Below are positions 17,034 to 24,580 of a stretch of 48,049 nucleotides of DNA, in pieces. Under the pieces are notes generated by a model. The model saw only the letters and a program-made list of their open reading frames with translations, did no database searches and was not told the origin of the DNA. This stretch comes from Streptomyces sennicomposti (GTDB lineage Bacteria; Actinomycetota; Actinomycetes; Streptomycetales; Streptomycetaceae): contig NZ_JAIOAB010000058.1 of the NCBI RefSeq assembly GCF_019890635.1, forward strand, positions 1-48,049, given 5' to 3'. Both the position numbers and the translations under genes were made by a program. Position 1 is the first letter of the stretch. Each line of letters begins with the position of its first letter.

Positions 17034-18251
17034 GTGACTTCCTTCGACGCCTCCCCACCGCTCAACGTCTGGCGCGCCCTGCTCGCGCTGGCCGTCGTCT
17101 TCGTGATGCTGACGACCACCGGCTGGACCGCCTCGCGCGGCCACCGCGGGTCCACCGCCCTCCAGGCCTCCCTGGCCGCCTGGCAGCACGGCAGCCTGCA
17201 CGGCCACCGGCTGCCGGACCCCGACGCGGCCCCCGGCCGGATCGCCCGCTTCTTCGCCTCGCTCGGCGCGCACGACCGCGATCTGCTCGCCCACCGCTAC
17301 CCGCTCGCCGTCGGCAACATGAACGGCGCGCCCGTCCCGCTGCGCTACGAGGCCAACCGCATCGCGCTCGGCCAGGCCCGCGCGGCCGAGCTGAAGCGCA
17401 CCCACGACAGCCGGCTCACCCCCGCCGGCCAGCAGGACGCCGGGCGCCGCGAGCACCACTTCGCCGCGCTCATGGGCAAGGACCGCCAGATCCTCGCCTT
17501 CGACCCCGAGGGCTCCGGCCGCGTCGCCGAGGTCTTCGGCGACCTGACCCGGGCGCAGCGGGTCTCCGTCGTCGTCCCCGGCGTCGACACCGACCTGTTC
17601 ACCTTCCGCAAGACCTACCGCCCCTACACGGCGGCGTACGGCATGGCGAAGTCGCTGTGGACCGCCGAGCGGACCGCGAGCCCCGGCACCCGCACCGCCG
17701 TCATCGCCTGGGCCGACTACACCGCACCCAGCGGCATCGGCGTGGACGCGGCCACCGCGATGCGCGCCGAGGACGGCGCCGTACGGCTGAACGGACTGCT
17801 GCGCGGGCTGCCCGGCGCCGCCCCCGTCGCCCTGTTCTGCCACAGCTACGGCTCGGTGGTGTGCGGCCTCGCGGCACACTCGCTGCCCGGCCGGGTCTTC
17901 GACATCGCGGTCGCGGCCAGCCCCGGCATGCACGCGCAGACCGTCGCCCGGCTCGGCACCTCCGCACGGGTGTGGGCCATGCGCAACGCCACCGACTGGA
18001 TCCGCGACGTGCCCTATCTGGAGCTGGGCGGATTCGGCCACGGCGCCGACCCGGTCTCCCGGGCCTTCGGGGCGCGGGTGCTGTCCGCCGACGGCGCCAA
18101 GGGGCACGCCGGCTACTTCGACCCGGGCACCGACAGCCTCACCAACTTCGCCGAGATCGGCGTCGGCGCGTACGGCTCGGTGCGGTGCGCCCATGACAAC
18201 GACGGGTGCCGGGCGGGTTTGCCCGGCACGACGACGGCCGGACGCGCGTAG
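17034..18251 (+). CDS. Membrane-anchored alpha/beta hydrolase (DUF1023 type)
   Basis: A 405-residue protein. Residues 13-33 (VWRALLALAVVFVMLTTTGWT) are an uncleaved anchor or signal sequence, so the rest is likely outside the membrane. The hydrolase part has the nucleophile elbow CHSYGSVVCG near 272-281 with the catalytic serine in H-S-Y-G-S, plus ADYTAPSG and GHAGYF, which should carry the remaining triad residues. Large DUF1023 families of this kind occur in Streptomyces; natural substrates are unknown. The GTG start lacks a ribosome site; a TAGTGT box ends nine bases upstream, so the transcript may have little or no leader. Confidence 0.85.
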   Translation: MTSFDASPPLNVWRALLALAVVFVMLTTTGWTASRGHRGSTALQASLAAWQHGSLHGHRLPDPDAAPGRIARFFASLGAHDRDLLAHRYPLAVGNMNGAPVPLRYEANRIALGQARAAELKRTHDSRLTPAGQQDAGRREHHFAALMGKDRQILAFDPEGSGRVAEVFGDLTRAQRVSVVVPGVDTDLFTFRKTYRPYTAAYGMAKSLWTAERTASPGTRTAVIAWADYTAPSGIGVDAATAMRAEDGAVRLNGLLRGLPGAAPVALFCHSYGSVVCGLAAHSLPGRVFDIAVAASPGMHAQTVARLGTSARVWAMRNATDWIRDVPYLELGGFGHGADPVSRAFGARVLSADGAKGHAGYFDPGTDSLTNFAEIGVGAYGSVRCAHDNDGCRAGLPGTTTAGRA

Positions 18252-18317
18252 AGACAGCAGGAAGTGCGGTCCGCGCGGGGAGGGACGCAGAAGCTGGTGC
18301 CGCCTACGATGAGCCGC

Positions 18318-19181
18318 ATGGGTGACGTACTGACCGGATTTCATGCTGCCTGGGAGTTCGAGTCCGATTCCGTGCTCATCCGATACGAACGGGGGATACG
18401 GACACCGAAGCTCTTCCAGGCGCTCGGCGAGCGCCGGATCCCGCTGGCCGCGCTGGCCGGCGTGACGCTGACTCCCGGCCGCCGCGGGACCGTGGTCCTG
18501 CGCGCCGACCCGCGCCCCGGCGCCGACCCGCTGATGGAGGCGGCCGACGGGCAGCTGAAGGAGGGCTGCGACCCCTACCGGCTGGTGCTGCCCGCCGAGC
18601 GGGCGACCCTCGCCGAGTACTACGCCGACGAGCTGCGCGGGCGCCTCACCGAGACCGGCCCGGCCGACCGCCATCTGGTGGCCGCGCCCGAGCCGCCGCT
18701 CCGGTTCAAGGCCTACGACGGCAAGGCGTCCTTCGACGGCACGACGGTGCGCTTCCGCTGGTCGTGGACGGGCGCGTCCTCGGAGAAGTGGAAGGCCGGC
18801 GACCAGAGCTTCCCGGTCGGCGACCTCGGCGGGGTGGAGTGGCGCTCGCCCGAGGTCTTCGAGGGGCATCTGCGGCTGCTGCCGCGCGAGGCGGGCACGG
18901 CGTCGGGCGCCGCCGCGCCGCCGCAGCCGGACCAGGACCCCGCCGCGGTGGTGTTCGGGCTCGGCTACGGTCCGGTCCACGAGTCGCTGCCGTTCGCCGC
19001 CGCCGTGCTGGCCGCGGTGCGGGCCGCCGCGCCCGCCCCCGTGGCCGCGGTCGCCGCCGCCCGCCGCGACCCGGCCGTCGTCGCCGAGCGCATCCGGCAC
19101 CTCGGGGAACTGCACCGGGCGGGACTGGTCACGGACGACGAGTTCTCCGTGAAGAAGGCCGAACTGCTCGCGGAGCTGTGA
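18318..19181 (+). CDS. DUF4429 domain protein with C-terminal SHOCT-like segment
   Basis: A 287-residue soluble protein. It contains two similar DUF4429 units, each with an AWEF/RFRWSW strand and a stretch about positive charge (RTPKLFQALGERRIPL; SSEKWKAGDQSFPV), reminiscent of PH-like folds. The last 35 residues (ERIRHLGELHRAGLVTDDEFSVKKAELL) form a SHOCT helix pair, usually an oligomerisation motif. The start MGDVLTGF at 18318 fits the family; an upstream extension to 18264 is open but not conserved in character. TACGAT at 18305-18310 lies seven bases before this ATG, suggesting a leaderless message. Function unknown. Confidence 0.85.
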   Translation: MGDVLTGFHAAWEFESDSVLIRYERGIRTPKLFQALGERRIPLAALAGVTLTPGRRGTVVLRADPRPGADPLMEAADGQLKEGCDPYRLVLPAERATLAEYYADELRGRLTETGPADRHLVAAPEPPLRFKAYDGKASFDGTTVRFRWSWTGASSEKWKAGDQSFPVGDLGGVEWRSPEVFEGHLRLLPREAGTASGAAAPPQPDQDPAAVVFGLGYGPVHESLPFAAAVLAAVRAAAPAPVAAVAAARRDPAVVAERIRHLGELHRAGLVTDDEFSVKKAELLAEL

Positions 19182-19185
19182 CCGG

Positions 19186-19683
19186 TCAGCGCGTCCTGTC
19201 CGGCTCCCCCTCGGGACGCCGCCCGGCGTCCGCGTAGAAACCGATCTTGAAGTCCAGCACCGCGAGGGTGTCCTGCAGCTGGGCCATCCGCTCCAGCACG
19301 TCCCGGCGGGTCGCCGCCAGCAGCTCGAAGCGCTCGCCGTAGGTCTCCTCGCCGCCGCGCACCAGCTCCGCGTACCGCACCATGCCGGCGACCGGCATGC
19401 CGGTCAGCCGCAGCTTGCCGACGAGGTCGAGCCACTCCAGGTCGCGGTTGGTGTAGCGGCGCTGACCGGTGTGCGAACGGTCCACATGCGGCATCAGGCC
19501 GATCCGCTCGTACCAGCGCAGCGTGTGCGCCGTCAGCCCGGTGAAGGCGACCACCTCGCTGATCGTGTAGCGGTCCTGCCCGTCGGGGCGCGGGGGCCGC
19601 CGGGGATCGGCGGAGCAGACGTCGGGGCGGGCGGAGTCGTCCGCGGTCTCGATGGCCACGGCCGTGTTCTGCGTCACCGTCAT
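19186..19683 (-). CDS. MerR-family regulator, AdhR/NmlR/YyaN type
   Basis: A 165-residue activator-type regulator. The MerR DNA-binding region begins YTISEVVAFTGLTAHTLRWYERIGLM (about 40-65) and continues through the wing RRYTNRDLEWLDLVGKLRLTGM. The C-terminal coiled coil (MAQLQDTLAVLDFKIGFYAD) is typical of regulators that sense aldehydes or thiol stress, but no cysteine is present in the protein region after residue 30, so a redox cysteine mechanism is unlikely. The ATG at 19683 sits one base after GGAGGT, while the GTG two codons on has ideal spacing and may be the true start. An operator-like palindrome lies 18 bases upstream, followed by an array of similar sequences. The convergent DUF4429 gene ends four bases away. 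Confidence 0.88.
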   Translation of the reverse strand: MTVTQNTAVAIETADDSARPDVCSADPRRPPRPDGQDRYTISEVVAFTGLTAHTLRWYERIGLMPHVDRSHTGQRRYTNRDLEWLDLVGKLRLTGMPVAGMVRYAELVRGGEETYGERFELLAATRRDVLERMAQLQDTLAVLDFKIGFYADAGRRPEGEPDRTR

Positions 19684-19700
19684 GACCTCCACGCTAGAAC

Positions 19701-19718
19701 CTTCGAGTGCACTCCAAG
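19701..19718. promoter_or_regulatory. Probable MerR operator
   Basis: CTTCGAGTGCACTCCAAG is palindromic at 16 of 18 positions with a perfect GAGTGCACTC core. It resembles the CTTGGAGT-ACTCCAAG sites described for NmlR/AdhR-type MerR regulators. It lies directly upstream of the MerR gene, in the place expected for an autoregulated promoter. Confidence 0.65.
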
Positions 19719-19823
19719 CAAGCGCGGGGTGTGCTCGAAGCAAGCGCGGGTGCGCTCCGGGCGAGCGCGGGTGCGCTCCGGGCGAGCGCCAGTGCGCTTC
19801 GAGCGAGCGCGGGTGCGGCACTT
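19719..19823. repeat. 21-bp tandem array of degenerate operator-like sites
   Basis: Five units follow the MerR operator. Their cores GTGTGCTC, GTGCGCTC, GTGCGCTC, GTGCGCTT and GTGCGGCA start at 19729, 19750, 19771, 19792 and 19813, one per 21 bp, in register with GTGCACTC at 19707 (22 bp before the first). The array fills the interval between the MerR and acetyltransferase genes. Confidence 0.7.
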
Positions 19824-19901
19824 CAGGCGGGTGCGGGCCGGGGGACGTCCGCCGGAAAAACGACAGGACGCGGCCGGGCCGTGCTGGCTAGCGTGCGGGG
19901 C

Positions 19902-20372
19902 ATGAGTCCCGTACGCCGTGCCGAGCCCGCCGACGCCCCCGAAGTGCTGCGTCTGCGCCAGGTGATGATCGACTCGATGGCCGGGGCGGACAGCTCCACC
20001 GACTGGCACGCCGACTCGCTGCCCGTGCTGCGGGCGCGGCTGGCCGAGCCGGACGGCGGCTTCGCCGCGTTCGTCGTGGACCACCCGGAGCGGCCCGGGG
20101 AACTGGCCGCGCTGGTGGCGGGCACGCTGGAGTACCGCATCGGCCGGGCCGGCAACCCGCTCGGCACGGTCGGCTACGTCTTCAGCGTCGCCACCGACCC
20201 CGGCGCCCGCCGCCGGGGGTACGCGCGGGCGTGCATGGACCGGCTGCTGGAGTGGTTCCGCGAGCGGGGCGCCGACCGGGTGCAGCTCACCACCTCCGCC
20301 GAGGCCGCGTCGCTGTACGCCTCCCTGGGGTTCCGGCCCAAGCCCGACCCGTTGCTGGAGCTGTGGCTGTGA
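19902..20372 (+). CDS. GNAT-family N-acetyltransferase
   Basis: A 156-residue acetyl-CoA-dependent acetyltransferase. The acetyl-CoA binding signature is in FSVATDPGARRRGYARACMDRLLEW (about 92-116, with RRRGYA as the pyrophosphate loop), and the C-terminal LTTSAEAASLYASLGF matches motif B. The ATG at 19902 is preceded by TAGCGT ending seven bases upstream and no ribosome site, so it is probably leaderless. It is divergent from the MerR gene and shares the operator array, making it a candidate target. The substrate cannot be inferred. The serine hydrolase gene follows 18 bases after the stop. Confidence 0.88.
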   Translation: MSPVRRAEPADAPEVLRLRQVMIDSMAGADSSTDWHADSLPVLRARLAEPDGGFAAFVVDHPERPGELAALVAGTLEYRIGRAGNPLGTVGYVFSVATDPGARRRGYARACMDRLLEWFRERGADRVQLTTSAEAASLYASLGFRPKPDPLLELWL

Positions 20373-20390
20373 GCGCTTAGGCTCGACGTC

Positions 20391-21218
20391 ATGTCGTTGA
20401 AGAGCCTGGCGTCGATCGAGAACTGGCCGGTTTCCACCGCCGCGGCGGGCGTGGTGCGCGCCGACGGCACGGTCGCCGGCGTCCACGGCCCGACCGGTCA
20501 CCGCTTCCCGCTGGCCTCGGTCACCAAGCCGCTGGCCGCCTACGCTGTGCTGGTGGCGTACGAGGAGGGCGCGATCGAGCTGGACGAGCCGGCCGGCCCG
20601 CCCGGCGCGACCGTCCGCCATCTGCTCGCCCACACCTCGGGCCTGGCCTTCGACGAACATCGGGTGACGGCCCCGCCCGGCGAGCGGCGGCTGTACTCCA
20701 ACGCCGGTTTCGAACAGCTCGGCGACCATGTGGCGAAGGCGACGGACATCCCGTTCCCGGAGTATCTGCGCCAGGCGGTCCTGGAACCGCTGGGCATGAC
20801 GGCGACGACGCTGGACGGCTCCCCCGCCAAGGACGGCGTCTCCACCGTGGACGACCTGCTCCGCTTCGCCGCCGAACTCCAGGCGCCGCGGCTGCTGGAC
20901 GTGCGCACGGTCGCCGAGGCGATGACGGTGCAGTACCCGGGCACCAAGGGCGTCCTGCCGGGCTACGGCCACCAGAACCCCAACGACTGGGGCCTCGGCT
21001 TCGAGATCCGCGACGGCAAGTCCCCGCACTGGACGGGCGCTTCGTCCTCGCCGCGCACCTTCGGCCACTTCGGCCAGTCCGGCACGTTCCTGTGGACCGA
21101 CCCCGACGCGGGCGCGTCCTGCGTGGCCCTGACCGACCGCCCCTTCGGCCCCTGGGCGATCGAGGTGTGGCCGGCTTTCACGGACGGGGTGTTGGCGGAA
21201 CTGCGCGGGACCGCCTGA
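20391..21218 (+). CDS. Serine hydrolase of the beta-lactamase / DD-peptidase fold
   Basis: A 275-residue cytoplasmic-looking protein without a signal peptide. The SxxK motif is SVTK at 43-46 (Ser43 nucleophile), the YxN motif is YSN at 102-104, and the KTG position is taken by HFGQSG at 226-231, the HxG form of class C-like esterases. EstB-like esterase activity is as likely as peptidase activity. A -10-like TAGGCT at 20378-20383 overlaps the region just after the acetyltransferase stop and ends seven bases before the ATG, so this gene probably has its own leaderless promoter. A hairpin terminator lies 34 bases downstream. Confidence 0.9.
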   Translation: MSLKSLASIENWPVSTAAAGVVRADGTVAGVHGPTGHRFPLASVTKPLAAYAVLVAYEEGAIELDEPAGPPGATVRHLLAHTSGLAFDEHRVTAPPGERRLYSNAGFEQLGDHVAKATDIPFPEYLRQAVLEPLGMTATTLDGSPAKDGVSTVDDLLRFAAELQAPRLLDVRTVAEAMTVQYPGTKGVLPGYGHQNPNDWGLGFEIRDGKSPHWTGASSSPRTFGHFGQSGTFLWTDPDAGASCVALTDRPFGPWAIEVWPAFTDGVLAELRGTA

Positions 21219-21525
21219 CCGGCGGGCGGCCCGGACCACCCGAACGGAGAGAGCCCGTCGGCACCGATCCCGACGGGCTTGCCGGTCTGCGTTCCTGCTC
21301 AGGGAGCCATTCGATCTCCCACTGGGAGGACTCCACGAACGACTCGAGTTCCCCCCTGTCCGCCACCCAGTAGTCACCCCCGTCCGTCGGCTCGGCCAGG
21401 TCGTCCACCAGGTAGATGTAGTACCCGCCGGTGACCTCGGAATCATCGTGGAGCTTCACGAAGTACCCCTCGTAGCACCCCGCCAGAATGCGCCCGTACC
21501 GCTCCATCTCGGCCTTCGTCGTCAC
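21178..21525 (-). CDS. Small hypothetical protein
   Basis: A predicted 115-residue protein with a globular, acidic first 78 residues (EMERYGRILAGCYEGYFVKL, then GGYYIYLVDD and GGDYWVADRGELESFVESSQWEIEWLP) and a Pro/Arg/Ser-rich tail. The aromatic-acidic pattern is like small immunity or SUKH-neighbour proteins, but I do not recognise a family. The start is GTG at 21525, 31 bases after the pirin gene, so the two may form an operon. The tail is encoded across the serine hydrolase terminator and overlaps 41 bp of that gene, which is unusual; a one-base indel near 21300 would end the protein at the TGA after EWLP. Confidence 0.6.
   Translation of the reverse strand: MTTKAEMERYGRILAGCYEGYFVKLHDDSEVTGGYYIYLVDDLAEPTDGGDYWVADRGELESFVESSQWEIEWLPEQERRPASPSGSVPTGSLRSGGPGRPPVRRSRAVPPTPRP
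21252..21279 (+). terminator. Terminator of the serine hydrolase gene
   Basis: AGCCCGTCGG (21252-21261) pairs exactly with CCGACGGGCT (21270-21279) around an eight-base loop, followed by TT. It lies inside the 3' part of the opposite-strand hypothetical gene. Confidence 0.7.
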
Positions 21526-21556
21526 GGCGTCACGGCTCCGGGCGGGCCGGGTTCGC

Positions 21557-22219
21557 TCATCGTGCGTCCATCTCCCACACCAGCAGCTCCGCGTCCGTCA
21601 CGGCCTCCGCCTGCAGGGGGCCGGCGTCGGTGATCCGCGCCGCGTCGCCCGGGGACAACTCCTCGCCGGACAGGCGCACTTCGCCGCGTACGACATGGAC
21701 GTACAGGTGCGCGGCGGACGGCAGCGGTGTGCGCTCCCCGGCCGCCGGGCGCCGTACGTGGAGGGTCGCGGCGGCCTCCGGGACGGCGTACGGGGTCGGG
21801 TCGGGCAGGGCGCGTACGGCCGTGTAGCGGGGCTCGCCGCCGGGCTCCAGCGGGGTCAGCCACATCTGGACGAAGACGAGCGGGACGTCGCCGTCGTTGC
21901 GCTCCACGTGGCGCACGCCCGCCGCCGCGCTCAGATGCTGCACGTCGCCGGGGCGGACCACGCTCTCGTGGCCCGTGGAGTCGCGGTGGGTCAGCTCGCC
22001 CTCGACGACCCAGGTGACGATCTCGGTGTGGCTGTGCGGATGCTCGGCGAACCCGGCGCCGGGGGCCAGCCGCTCCTCGTTGCAGGCGATCAGCGCGCCG
22101 AAGCGGAGGTTGTCCGGGTCGTAGTGCGGGCCGAAGGAGAAGGCGTGCCGGGTGCTGATCCCGGCCGCCTCCTCGCCGCCCTCGTAGCGCTGTGCCGCGC
22201 GCCGCACGTCCATGGTCAC
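21557..22219 (-). CDS. Pirin-family (bicupin) protein
   Basis: About 220 residues. The N-terminal cupin has the metal-site pattern HPHSHTEIVTWVVEGELTHRDSTG, with three histidines and a following glutamate, and the second, shorter cupin ends in LLVWEMDAR. Bacterial pirins bind a metal and some have quercetinase activity or modulate enzymes such as pyruvate dehydrogenase E1 in Serratia, which is of interest because aceE lies nearby, but no link is shown here. The GTG at 22219 reads MTMDVRRA; a -10-like TACGGT ends six bases before it and there is no ribosome site, so a leaderless start there is preferred over the ATG at 22213. Confidence 0.9.
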   Translation of the reverse strand: MTMDVRRAAQRYEGGEEAAGISTRHAFSFGPHYDPDNLRFGALIACNEERLAPGAGFAEHPHSHTEIVTWVVEGELTHRDSTGHESVVRPGDVQHLSAAAGVRHVERNDGDVPLVFVQMWLTPLEPGGEPRYTAVRALPDPTPYAVPEAAATLHVRRPAAGERTPLPSAAHLYVHVVRGEVRLSGEELSPGDAARITDAGPLQAEAVTDAELLVWEMDAR

Positions 22220-22345
22220 GGGGACACCGTAGCCCCGGCCCCCGGGGCCCCGGGAGGCCGGCCGGGAGCAGGTCGGCGGGGTGCGGAGCGTTCGGTTCGG
22301 ACCCGGCGGCACGTACGTGCGTCCGGATAAGGCAGTCTTGTCCCC

Positions 22346-23551
22346 GTGCCCGAACCCGAATCCCGCGACGCCGAAGCCGCCCCGCGCCCCGCCCATCCGC
22401 ACACCGCGACCCTGAGACGACTGGAGAAGTCCTCCGGGTCGCTGGCCGCGCAGGCCATCGCGCGGATGGACGAGACGCTGCCGTGGTACCGGGCCATGCC
22501 CCCGGAGAACCGTTCCTGGATCGGGCTGGTGGCCCAGGCGGGCATCGCGGCCTTCACCGAGTGGTTCCGCCGCCCCGACGCGCCCCAGGCCATCTCCACC
22601 GATGTGTTCGGCACCGCGCCGCGCGAGCTGACCCGGGCGATCACGCTGCGCCAGACCGTGGAGATGGTGCGCACCACCATCGAGGTCATGGAGTCCGCCA
22701 TCGACGAGGTGGCGGCCCCCGGCGACGAGTCCGTGCTGCGCGAGGCGCTGCTCGTGTACGCGCGGGAGATCGCCTTCGCCACCGCCCAGGTCTACGCCCA
22801 GGCCGCCGAGGCACGCGGTGCCTGGGACGCCCGCCTGGAGTCGCTGGTCGTCAACGCCGTCCTGTCGGGCGAGGCGGACGAGGGCGCCGTGTCGCGGGCC
22901 GCCGCCCTCGGCTGGAACTCGCCCGAGCACGTCTGCGTGGTGCTCGGGACCGCGCCCGACGGGGACTCGGAGCTGACCGTGGAGGCCATCCGGCGGGCCG
23001 CCCGGCACGCCAAGCTCCAGGTGCTCACCGGTGTGCTCGGCAACCGCCTCGTGGTGATCGCCGGCGGCGACGACAATCCGCTCGCGGTGGCGAAGTCGCT
23101 GATCGGGCCGTATGCGGCGGGGCCGGTGGTGGCCGGGCCGATCGTGCCGGACCTGCTCGCCGCGACCCGGTCCGCGCAGGCCGCCGCGGCCGGGCTGAAG
23201 GCGTGTTCCGCCTGGCAGGACGCCCCGCGCCCGGTGCTGGCGGACGATCTGCTGCCGGAGCGCGCCATCGCGGGCGATCCGGGCGCCCGCGAGCAGCTGG
23301 TAGAGGAGATCTACAGACCGCTGGAGGAGGCCGGGTCCGCGCTCCTGGAGACGCTGAGTGTCTATCTGGAGCAGGCGAGCAGCCTGGAAGGGGCGGCCCG
23401 CATGCTCTTCGTTCACCCGAACACCGTGCGCTACCGGCTCCGACGTGTGACTGACGTCACCGGATGGTCGCCCTCCGATGTACGATCCGCGTTCACGCTG
23501 AGGATCGCGCTGATCCTGGGGCGGCTGGCCGATGGAGATCCCCAGGCCTGA
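22346..23551 (+). CDS. fasR: FasR, PucR-type activator of fatty acid synthesis genes
   Basis: A 401-residue regulator with a GGDEF-like central region and a C-terminal PucR/CdaR helix-turn-helix. The latter starts LSVYLEQASSLEGAARMLFVHPNTVRYRLRRV (about 342-373). It lies directly before fabD, in the place of S. coelicolor SCO2386, reported as FasR, the activator of the fabD-fabH-acpP-fabF operon; it probably senses a lipid-related signal. The GTG at 22346 has no clear ribosome site; CAGTCT seven bases upstream could be a -10. An inverted repeat starts two bases beyond the stop codon and is the likely target site. Identity rests on sequence type plus location. Confidence 0.93.
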   Translation: MPEPESRDAEAAPRPAHPHTATLRRLEKSSGSLAAQAIARMDETLPWYRAMPPENRSWIGLVAQAGIAAFTEWFRRPDAPQAISTDVFGTAPRELTRAITLRQTVEMVRTTIEVMESAIDEVAAPGDESVLREALLVYAREIAFATAQVYAQAAEARGAWDARLESLVVNAVLSGEADEGAVSRAAALGWNSPEHVCVVLGTAPDGDSELTVEAIRRAARHAKLQVLTGVLGNRLVVIAGGDDNPLAVAKSLIGPYAAGPVVAGPIVPDLLAATRSAQAAAAGLKACSAWQDAPRPVLADDLLPERAIAGDPGAREQLVEEIYRPLEEAGSALLETLSVYLEQASSLEGAARMLFVHPNTVRYRLRRVTDVTGWSPSDVRSAFTLRIALILGRLADGDPQA

Positions 23552-23552
23552 C

Positions 23553-23575
23553 GTTTTGTCGGGGGTCCACAAAAC
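23553..23575. promoter_or_regulatory. Inverted repeat between fasR and fabD, likely FasR site
   Basis: GTTTTGT (23553-23559) and ACAAAAC (23569-23575) are exact inverted copies separated by nine bases. In DNA this GC-rich, a run of A and T in such symmetry is conspicuous. It lies 66 bases before the fabD start, suitable for an activator. Confidence 0.6.
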
Positions 23576-23640
23576 CCCTCCGTGTTCTTCGTCCCTGTCC
23601 CCACGGGCGGCCGTGGCCGTCCCCAAGAGAGAGTGTGAGA

Positions 23641-24558
23641 GTGCTCGTACTCGTCGCTCCCGGCCAGGGCGCCCAGGCGCCCGGCTTCCTGACCCCCTGG
23701 CTCGAACTGCCCGGGGCCGCCGACCGTGTGGCCGCCTGGTCGGACGCCATCGGACTCGACCTCGTCCACTACGGGACGCAGGCCGACGCGGACGCGATCC
23801 GCGACACCGCGGTGGCCCAGCCGCTGCTGGTGGCCGCCGGGATCCTGTCGGCCGCGGCACTCGGTGACATCGCGCCCGACGCCGTCGCGGGCCACAGCGT
23901 CGGCGAGATCACCGCCGCCGCCTTCGCCGGGGTGCTGAACGACACCGCCGCGCTCACCCTGGTGCGCAAGCGCGGCCTGGCGATGGCCGAGGCCGCCGCC
24001 GTCACCGAGACGGGCATGTCGGCGCTGCTCGGCGGCGACCCGGAGGTCTCCGTGGCGCACCTGGAGAAGCTGGGGCTGACCCCGGCCAACGTCAACGGCG
24101 CGGGCCAGATCGTGGCCGCCGGCACCATGGCGCAGCTGGCGGCGCTCGCCGAGGACAAGCCCGAGGGCGTGCGCAAGGTCGTGCCGCTGAAGGTGGCCGG
24201 CGCCTTCCACACCCACCACATGGCGCCCGCCGTCGAGAAGCTGGCCGAGGCCGCCAAGGCGCTCTCGCCCTCCGACCCGAAGGTCGCCTACGTCTCCAAC
24301 AAGGACGGCCGGTCCGTCACCAGCGGCGCCGAGGTCGTCGAGCGGCTGGTCGGCCAGGTCGCCAACCCGGTCCGCTGGGACCTGTGCATGGAGACGTTCA
24401 AGGAACTCGGCGTCACCGCCCTGATCGAGGTCTGCCCCGGCGGCACGCTCACCGGCCTGGCCAAGCGGGCCCTGCCGGGCGTGCGGACGCTGGCGCTGAA
24501 GACCCCCGACGACCTCGGCGCGGCCCGCGACCTCGTCGCCGAGCACGCGAACGCCTGA
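23641..24558 (+). CDS. fabD: Malonyl-CoA:ACP transacylase
   Basis: A 305-residue enzyme that loads malonyl groups from malonyl-CoA onto ACP for fatty acid synthesis and, in Streptomyces, for some type II polyketide synthases. The active-site serine is Ser86 in GHSVGEI and the catalytic histidine is His190 in GAFHTHHM. The GQGAQ motif at 8-12 forms the oxyanion-side loop. The GTG at 23641 follows AGAGAGAGTGTGAGA; a GTG two codons earlier is possible. It heads the fab operon; fabH starts 22 bases after its stop. Confidence 0.97.
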   Translation: MLVLVAPGQGAQAPGFLTPWLELPGAADRVAAWSDAIGLDLVHYGTQADADAIRDTAVAQPLLVAAGILSAAALGDIAPDAVAGHSVGEITAAAFAGVLNDTAALTLVRKRGLAMAEAAAVTETGMSALLGGDPEVSVAHLEKLGLTPANVNGAGQIVAAGTMAQLAALAEDKPEGVRKVVPLKVAGAFHTHHMAPAVEKLAEAAKALSPSDPKVAYVSNKDGRSVTSGAEVVERLVGQVANPVRWDLCMETFKELGVTALIEVCPGGTLTGLAKRALPGVRTLALKTPDDLGAARDLVAEHANA

Positions 24559-24580
24559 CGCCCTAAGGAGCCGATCGAAC

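Noticed and set aside
18264..18317. Upstream start for the DUF4429 protein
   Set aside because: The added residues include the promoter-like TACGAT box and do not resemble the family start MGDVLTGF.
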